DNA of 64,000 bases from Pseudothauera rhizosphaerae (lineage in GTDB: Bacteria > Pseudomonadota > Gammaproteobacteria > Burkholderiales > Rhodocyclaceae). The stretch is from positions 62,001 through 126,000 of the forward strand of contig NZ_SSOD01000014.1 in NCBI RefSeq assembly GCF_004801305.1. Reading direction: 5' to 3'. Positions within the stretch are counted from its first letter, which is position 1. Each line of letters starts with the position of its first letter. Made by a program: the position numbers and the translations under genes. The notes below the pieces were generated by a model. That model was not told where the DNA came from. It searched no databases and saw only the letters and a program-made list of their open reading frames with translations. This document shows, piece by piece, positions 60,654 through 64,000 of the stretch.

Positions 60654-62102
60654 GTGGATCTGGATGCCAATCAGGTTGAACGCATCGTGCGAGCGGTGCT
60701 GCAGGCCGTCGAGTCCGGCGCGGCGGGCGGCGTAGCGGCCGGTGCGGCGCGGACGGTGGGCGGCAGGACCGCGCCGGGCGTGTACGTGGAACTGGACGAC
60801 GCCGTGGCCGCCGCGGACAAGGCCTACCGGGCGCTGCGCAGTCTGGCCACGCGGGCCAGGGTGATCGCGGCCATCCGCAAGGCGGGCGAGGAGCATGCCC
60901 GCGAACTGGCCGAACTGGCGGTGGCGGAGACCGGCATGGGGCGGGTGGAGGACAAGATCCTCAAGAACCTCTCCCAGGCCCGCCAGACGCCGGGCATCGA
61001 ATGCCTGCACCCGGCGGTGCTGACCGGCGACCACGGCCTGACCCTGACCGAGAACGCCGCCTGGGGCGTGATCGCCTCGGTGACGCCGTCGACCAACCCG
61101 GCGTGTACCGTCATCAACAACGCCATCAGCATGATCTCCGCTGGCAACGCGGTGGTGTTCGCACCCCATCCGGCGGCCAAGAAGGTCTCCCAGCGCGCCA
61201 TCGCGCTGATCAACGAGGCGGTGGTCGCCGCGGGCGGCCCCGAGGGCGTGGTCACCACGGTGGCCGAGCCCAGCATCGAGGTGGCGCAGAAGCTGTTCCG
61301 CTATCCCGGCATCAACCTGCTCGTGGTCACCGGCGGCGAAGCGGTGGTGGAAGCGGCGCGGCGCCATACCGACAAGCGCCTGATCGCCGCCGGCGCCGGC
61401 AACCCGCCGGTGGTGGTGGACGAGACCGCCGACCTCGCCCAGGCCGGGCGCGACATCGTCTGGGGGGCGAGCTTCGACAACAACATCATCTGCGTGGATG
61501 AGAAGGAAATCGTCGTCGTGGACCAGGTGGCCGATGGCCTCAAGGCCGAGATGAAGAAGCACAAGGCCGTGGAGCTGACCGCCGACCAGGCCCGGCAGTT
61601 GCAGGACGTGATCTTCACCGGCATGGACACGACGCCCGGACACTGCGGCAAGGGTGTCGTCAGCCGCGACTGGGTGGGGCGGGACGCCGCGAAGATCGCC
61701 CGCGCCATCGGCCTTTCGGTGCCGGACGACACGCGCCTGCTGTTCGTGGAGACGCCCGCCGAACACCCCTTCGCGCTCACCGAGCTGATGATGCCCATCA
61801 TCCCCCTGGTGCGCGCCGCCCACGCCAACGAGGCCATAGACCTGGCCGTGCGGCTGGAAGGCGGCTGCCGCCATACCGCGGCCATGCACTCCAAGAACCT
61901 GGACAACCTGGACCGCATGGCCAACGAGATCAACACCAGCATCTTCGTCAAGAACGGCCCCTGCCTCGCCGGCCTGGGCTTCGGCGGCGAGGGCTGGACC
62001 ACCATGACCATTTCCACGCCCACCGGCGAAGGCGTCACCTCCGCCGCGTCCTTCGTCCGCCTGCGCCGCTGCGTGCTGGTGGACCATTTCCGCATCGTCT
62101 GA
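60654..62102 (+). CDS. eutE: EutE CoA-acylating acetaldehyde dehydrogenase
   Basis: A 482-aa aldehyde dehydrogenase. GTG 60654, preceded by GGGAGAAG, gives an N-terminal amphipathic helix (DANQVERIVRAVLQAVES) followed by a Gly/Ala linker, the expected encapsulation peptide. The catalytic part shows SVTPSTNPACTVINNAISMI near 140-159 and the active-site Cys in GASFDNNIICVDEKEIVVVD near 278-297. It converts acetaldehyde and CoA to acetyl-CoA with NAD inside the compartment. Confidence 0.93.
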   Translation: MDLDANQVERIVRAVLQAVESGAAGGVAAGAARTVGGRTAPGVYVELDDAVAAADKAYRALRSLATRARVIAAIRKAGEEHARELAELAVAETGMGRVEDKILKNLSQARQTPGIECLHPAVLTGDHGLTLTENAAWGVIASVTPSTNPACTVINNAISMISAGNAVVFAPHPAAKKVSQRAIALINEAVVAAGGPEGVVTTVAEPSIEVAQKLFRYPGINLLVVTGGEAVVEAARRHTDKRLIAAGAGNPPVVVDETADLAQAGRDIVWGASFDNNIICVDEKEIVVVDQVADGLKAEMKKHKAVELTADQARQLQDVIFTGMDTTPGHCGKGVVSRDWVGRDAAKIARAIGLSVPDDTRLLFVETPAEHPFALTELMMPIIPLVRAAHANEAIDLAVRLEGGCRHTAAMHSKNLDNLDRMANEINTSIFVKNGPCLAGLGFGGEGWTTMTISTPTGEGVTSAASFVRLRRCVLVDHFRIV

Positions 62103-62112
62103 CGTGACCATC

Positions 62113-62961
62113 ATGGCGCAACGCGATCTCCACACCTGGCTCAACCCCCGCCTCGACCGGGCCGCCGCGCTGGTGGACGACGGCCGTCCGGTGCGGGCGG
62201 CCGGGCCCCTGCGCCTAGGGATAGACCTGGGCACCAGCGACGTGGTGTCCATGGTCGTGGATGCGGAAGACAGGCCGGTCGCCGTGTGCCTGGACTGGGC
62301 CGACGTGGTGCGCGACGGCGTGGTGTGGGACTACTTCGGCGCCATAGACATCGTGCGCGGCCAGCTCGAACGCCTGCAGGCCCGCCTGGGGATGGCCTTC
62401 GAGGAGGCCGGCACGTCCTTCCCGCCGGGCACCGACCCGCGCATCTCGGCCAACGTCATCGAAGCGGCCGGGCTGCGCGTCGCGCAGATCATCGACGAAC
62501 CCTCGGCGGTGATCAGCCTGCTCGGCATCGCCGACGCCGTAGTGGTGGACATCGGCGGCGGCACCACGGGCATCGCCGTGGTGCGCGACGGCGCCATCGT
62601 CTATTCGGGCGACGAGCCCACCGGCGGCCACCACGTCTCCCTCACCCTGGCCGGCAACCGGCGCATCGGGCTGGAAGAGGCCGAACGGCTCAAGCGCGGC
62701 GCGGGCGAGGAAGTGTGGCCCGTGGTGCGCCCGGTTTTCGAAAAAATGACCGACATCGTGTGCCGCCACCTGGGCGGGCACCGTGTCCCCGAACTTTATC
62801 TGTCGGGCGGGTCCTGCATGCTGCCCGGCGTGCGCGGGCTGTTCGCGGAAGCCTTTCCGCAACTCGCCGTGCATCTGCCGAGCCAGCCCCTGTTCCTGAC
62901 TCCGCTCGCCATTGCCGCTTACCGATCAGAACGAACTTCAGGAGAACAAAAATGGAAATGA
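62113..62961 (+). CDS. eutJ: EutJ, Hsp70/actin-fold protein of the eut system
   Basis: A 282-aa ATPase-fold protein. It has phosphate-1 motif GIDLGTSDVVSMVVDAEDRP near 36-55, phosphate-2 VVDIGGGTTGIAVV near 145-158 and the adenosine motif LYLSGGSCMLPGVRGLF near 231-247. EutJ is thought to be a chaperone for compartment enzymes. Its 3' end overlaps eutH by 10 bp. In enterobacteria eutG lies between these two genes, so its absence here is real and not an assembly of neighbours. Confidence 0.9.
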   Translation: MAQRDLHTWLNPRLDRAAALVDDGRPVRAAGPLRLGIDLGTSDVVSMVVDAEDRPVAVCLDWADVVRDGVVWDYFGAIDIVRGQLERLQARLGMAFEEAGTSFPPGTDPRISANVIEAAGLRVAQIIDEPSAVISLLGIADAVVVDIGGGTTGIAVVRDGAIVYSGDEPTGGHHVSLTLAGNRRIGLEEAERLKRGAGEEVWPVVRPVFEKMTDIVCRHLGGHRVPELYLSGGSCMLPGVRGLFAEAFPQLAVHLPSQPLFLTPLAIAAYRSERTSGEQKWK

Positions 62962-64000
62962 TCAACAAGATCATCATGATAGTGATGATGAGCTTCATGG
63001 CGATCGCGGCCCTGGATCGCATCTTCAACCAGTTCGGCGGTGCCGAGGCGGTGCTGTCGAAAATCGGGCTGGGCGCGGTCGGCCGCTCCATCTCCGGCGC
63101 CGGCGGGCAGTACGAGGAAGGCTTCATGGCCATGGGGGCCCTGGGCCTCGCCATGGTCGGCGTCATCTCCCTGGCCCCGCTGCTGGCGCAACTGCTCGGC
63201 CCGCTCGTGATTCCCGTGTATGAGGCCCTGGGCGCGAGCCCGGCCATGTTCGCCACCACGCTGCTTGCCAACGACATGGGCGGCTACTTCCTGGCCAAGG
63301 AACTGGCCACCACCAACGGCGTCATCGACACCGCCTCCTGGCTCTACGCCGGGCTCATCCTCGGCGCCATGATGGGGCCGACCATCGTGTTCTCCATCCC
63401 GGTGGCGATCGGCATCATCGACGTGCAGGACCGCCGCTTCCTCGCGCTGGGCGTGCTCGCCGGCATCGTCACCATCCCGCTGGGTTGCATCGCCGGCGGC
63501 CTGGTGGCCATGTACTCGGGCATCGTCATCGACGGCCAGCCGGTGGTGTTCAGCTTCGGGATGATCTTCACCAACCTGATCCCGGTGCTGATCTTCTCCG
63601 TGCTGGTGGCCCTGGGCCTGTGGTGGATACCGGAAAAGATGATCGGCGGCTTCCAGGTCTTCGCCAAGATCCTGGTCAGCCTGATCACGGTCGGCCTCAC
63701 CCTGGCCGTGCTCAAGGCCACCCTGGGCTTCGAGCCGATACCGGGGCTGGACCCCATCTTCATGGTTACCGGCGACGAGCCCGGAGCCACCATGCGCGCC
63801 ATTGAGGTCATCGGCTACATCGCCTGCGTGCTGCTCGGCGCCTACCCCATGGTCTTCCTGCTCACGCGCTGGTTCGCCAAGCCCCTGCTCAGCGTGGGTG
63901 GCCTGCTCAGGATCAACGAGAAGGCGGCGGCCGGTATGGTGGCCACGCTGGCCAACAACATCCCCATGTTCGGCATGATGAACAAGATGGACGACCGGGG
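62952..64000 (+). CDS. eutH: EutH ethanolamine permease (3' end cut by window edge)
   Basis: The first 349 codons of a polytopic membrane protein. The N-terminus MEMINKIIMIVMMSFMAIAA is followed by GFMAMGALGLAMVGVISLAP near 57-76, AMFATTLLANDMGGYFLAKE near 98-117 and NIPMFGMMNKMDDRG at the edge. These are characteristic of EutH, which brings ethanolamine across the inner membrane. ATG 62952 follows AGGAGAAC and overlaps eutJ. About 50-60 residues should remain beyond the window. Confidence 0.92.
   Translation, partial: MEMINKIIMIVMMSFMAIAALDRIFNQFGGAEAVLSKIGLGAVGRSISGAGGQYEEGFMAMGALGLAMVGVISLAPLLAQLLGPLVIPVYEALGASPAMFATTLLANDMGGYFLAKELATTNGVIDTASWLYAGLILGAMMGPTIVFSIPVAIGIIDVQDRRFLALGVLAGIVTIPLGCIAGGLVAMYSGIVIDGQPVVFSFGMIFTNLIPVLIFSVLVALGLWWIPEKMIGGFQVFAKILVSLITVGLTLAVLKATLGFEPIPGLDPIFMVTGDEPGATMRAIEVIGYIACVLLGAYPMVFLLTRWFAKPLLSVGGLLRINEKAAAGMVATLANNIPMFGMMNKMDDR

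Overview
The window is GC-rich, densely packed proteobacterial chromosome. Several features point to a betaproteobacterium, most likely of the Azoarcus/Thauera/Aromatoleum group (Rhodocyclales): the neighbourhoods petABC-sspA-sspB and dnaX-ybaB-recR, a short 4.5S-type SRP RNA, and an alicyclic/aromatic-acid degradation cluster next to assimilatory nitrate genes. The taxonomy is inferred from gene content and order, not from a search.

Region 1 (1-18.2 kb) is a near-complete cyclohexanecarboxylate/pimelate catabolic island. An acyl-CoA ligase (aliA-like, cut by the window edge) and a branched-chain-type ABC binding protein run leftward. A divergent, AT-rich control region separates them from the rightward genes: aliB-like dehydrogenase, (opposite strand) a badR-like MarR regulator, badH, badI, two more acyl-CoA dehydrogenases (one a glutaryl-CoA dehydrogenase), livGFHM, a nitroreductase, etfBA, and a PaaF/PaaH/PaaJ-like hydratase, 3-hydroxyacyl-CoA dehydrogenase and thiolase. 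Together these can import a cyclic acid, activate it, desaturate it, oxidise and open the ring to pimeloyl-CoA, and shorten that through glutaryl-CoA towards crotonyl-CoA, with ETF collecting electrons.

Region 2 (18.2-29.7 kb) is nitrate assimilation: a NIT-ANTAR antiterminator (nasR), a sigma-54 promoter with a terminator-bearing leader, nrtA-nrtB-ATPase, SUMT (siroheme), nirBD and nasA. The nrtA-nasA block is bracketed by two about 137-bp, nearly identical, inverted copies of a GC-rich repeat, with a third diverged copy between nirD and nasA. One copy supplies the C-terminus of NasA.

Region 3 (29.7-56 kb) is mostly housekeeping. It holds an uncharacterised conserved protein, an NfsA-like reductase, the SRP RNA gene ffs, an AbiEi/AbiEii pair whose toxin appears to lack its catalytic N-terminus, a ZIP transporter, cfa, dnaX-ybaB-recR, petABC, sspAB, a GT4 glycosyltransferase, a bacteriohemerythrin, dadA, fbp, a TamA-like outer membrane protein, groESL under a CIRCE operator, a TctDE-like two-component system, tRNA-Phe and a secreted lipase-like lipoprotein.

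Region 4 (56.2-64 kb, running off the edge) is a long eut-type ethanolamine microcompartment operon in the enterobacterial order S-P-Q-T-D-M-N-E-J-H, but with no eutG between J and H. It encodes shell proteins, the cobalamin adenosyltransferase, acetaldehyde dehydrogenase, phosphotransacetylase, a chaperone-like protein and the permease. The ammonia-lyase subunits would lie beyond the right edge.
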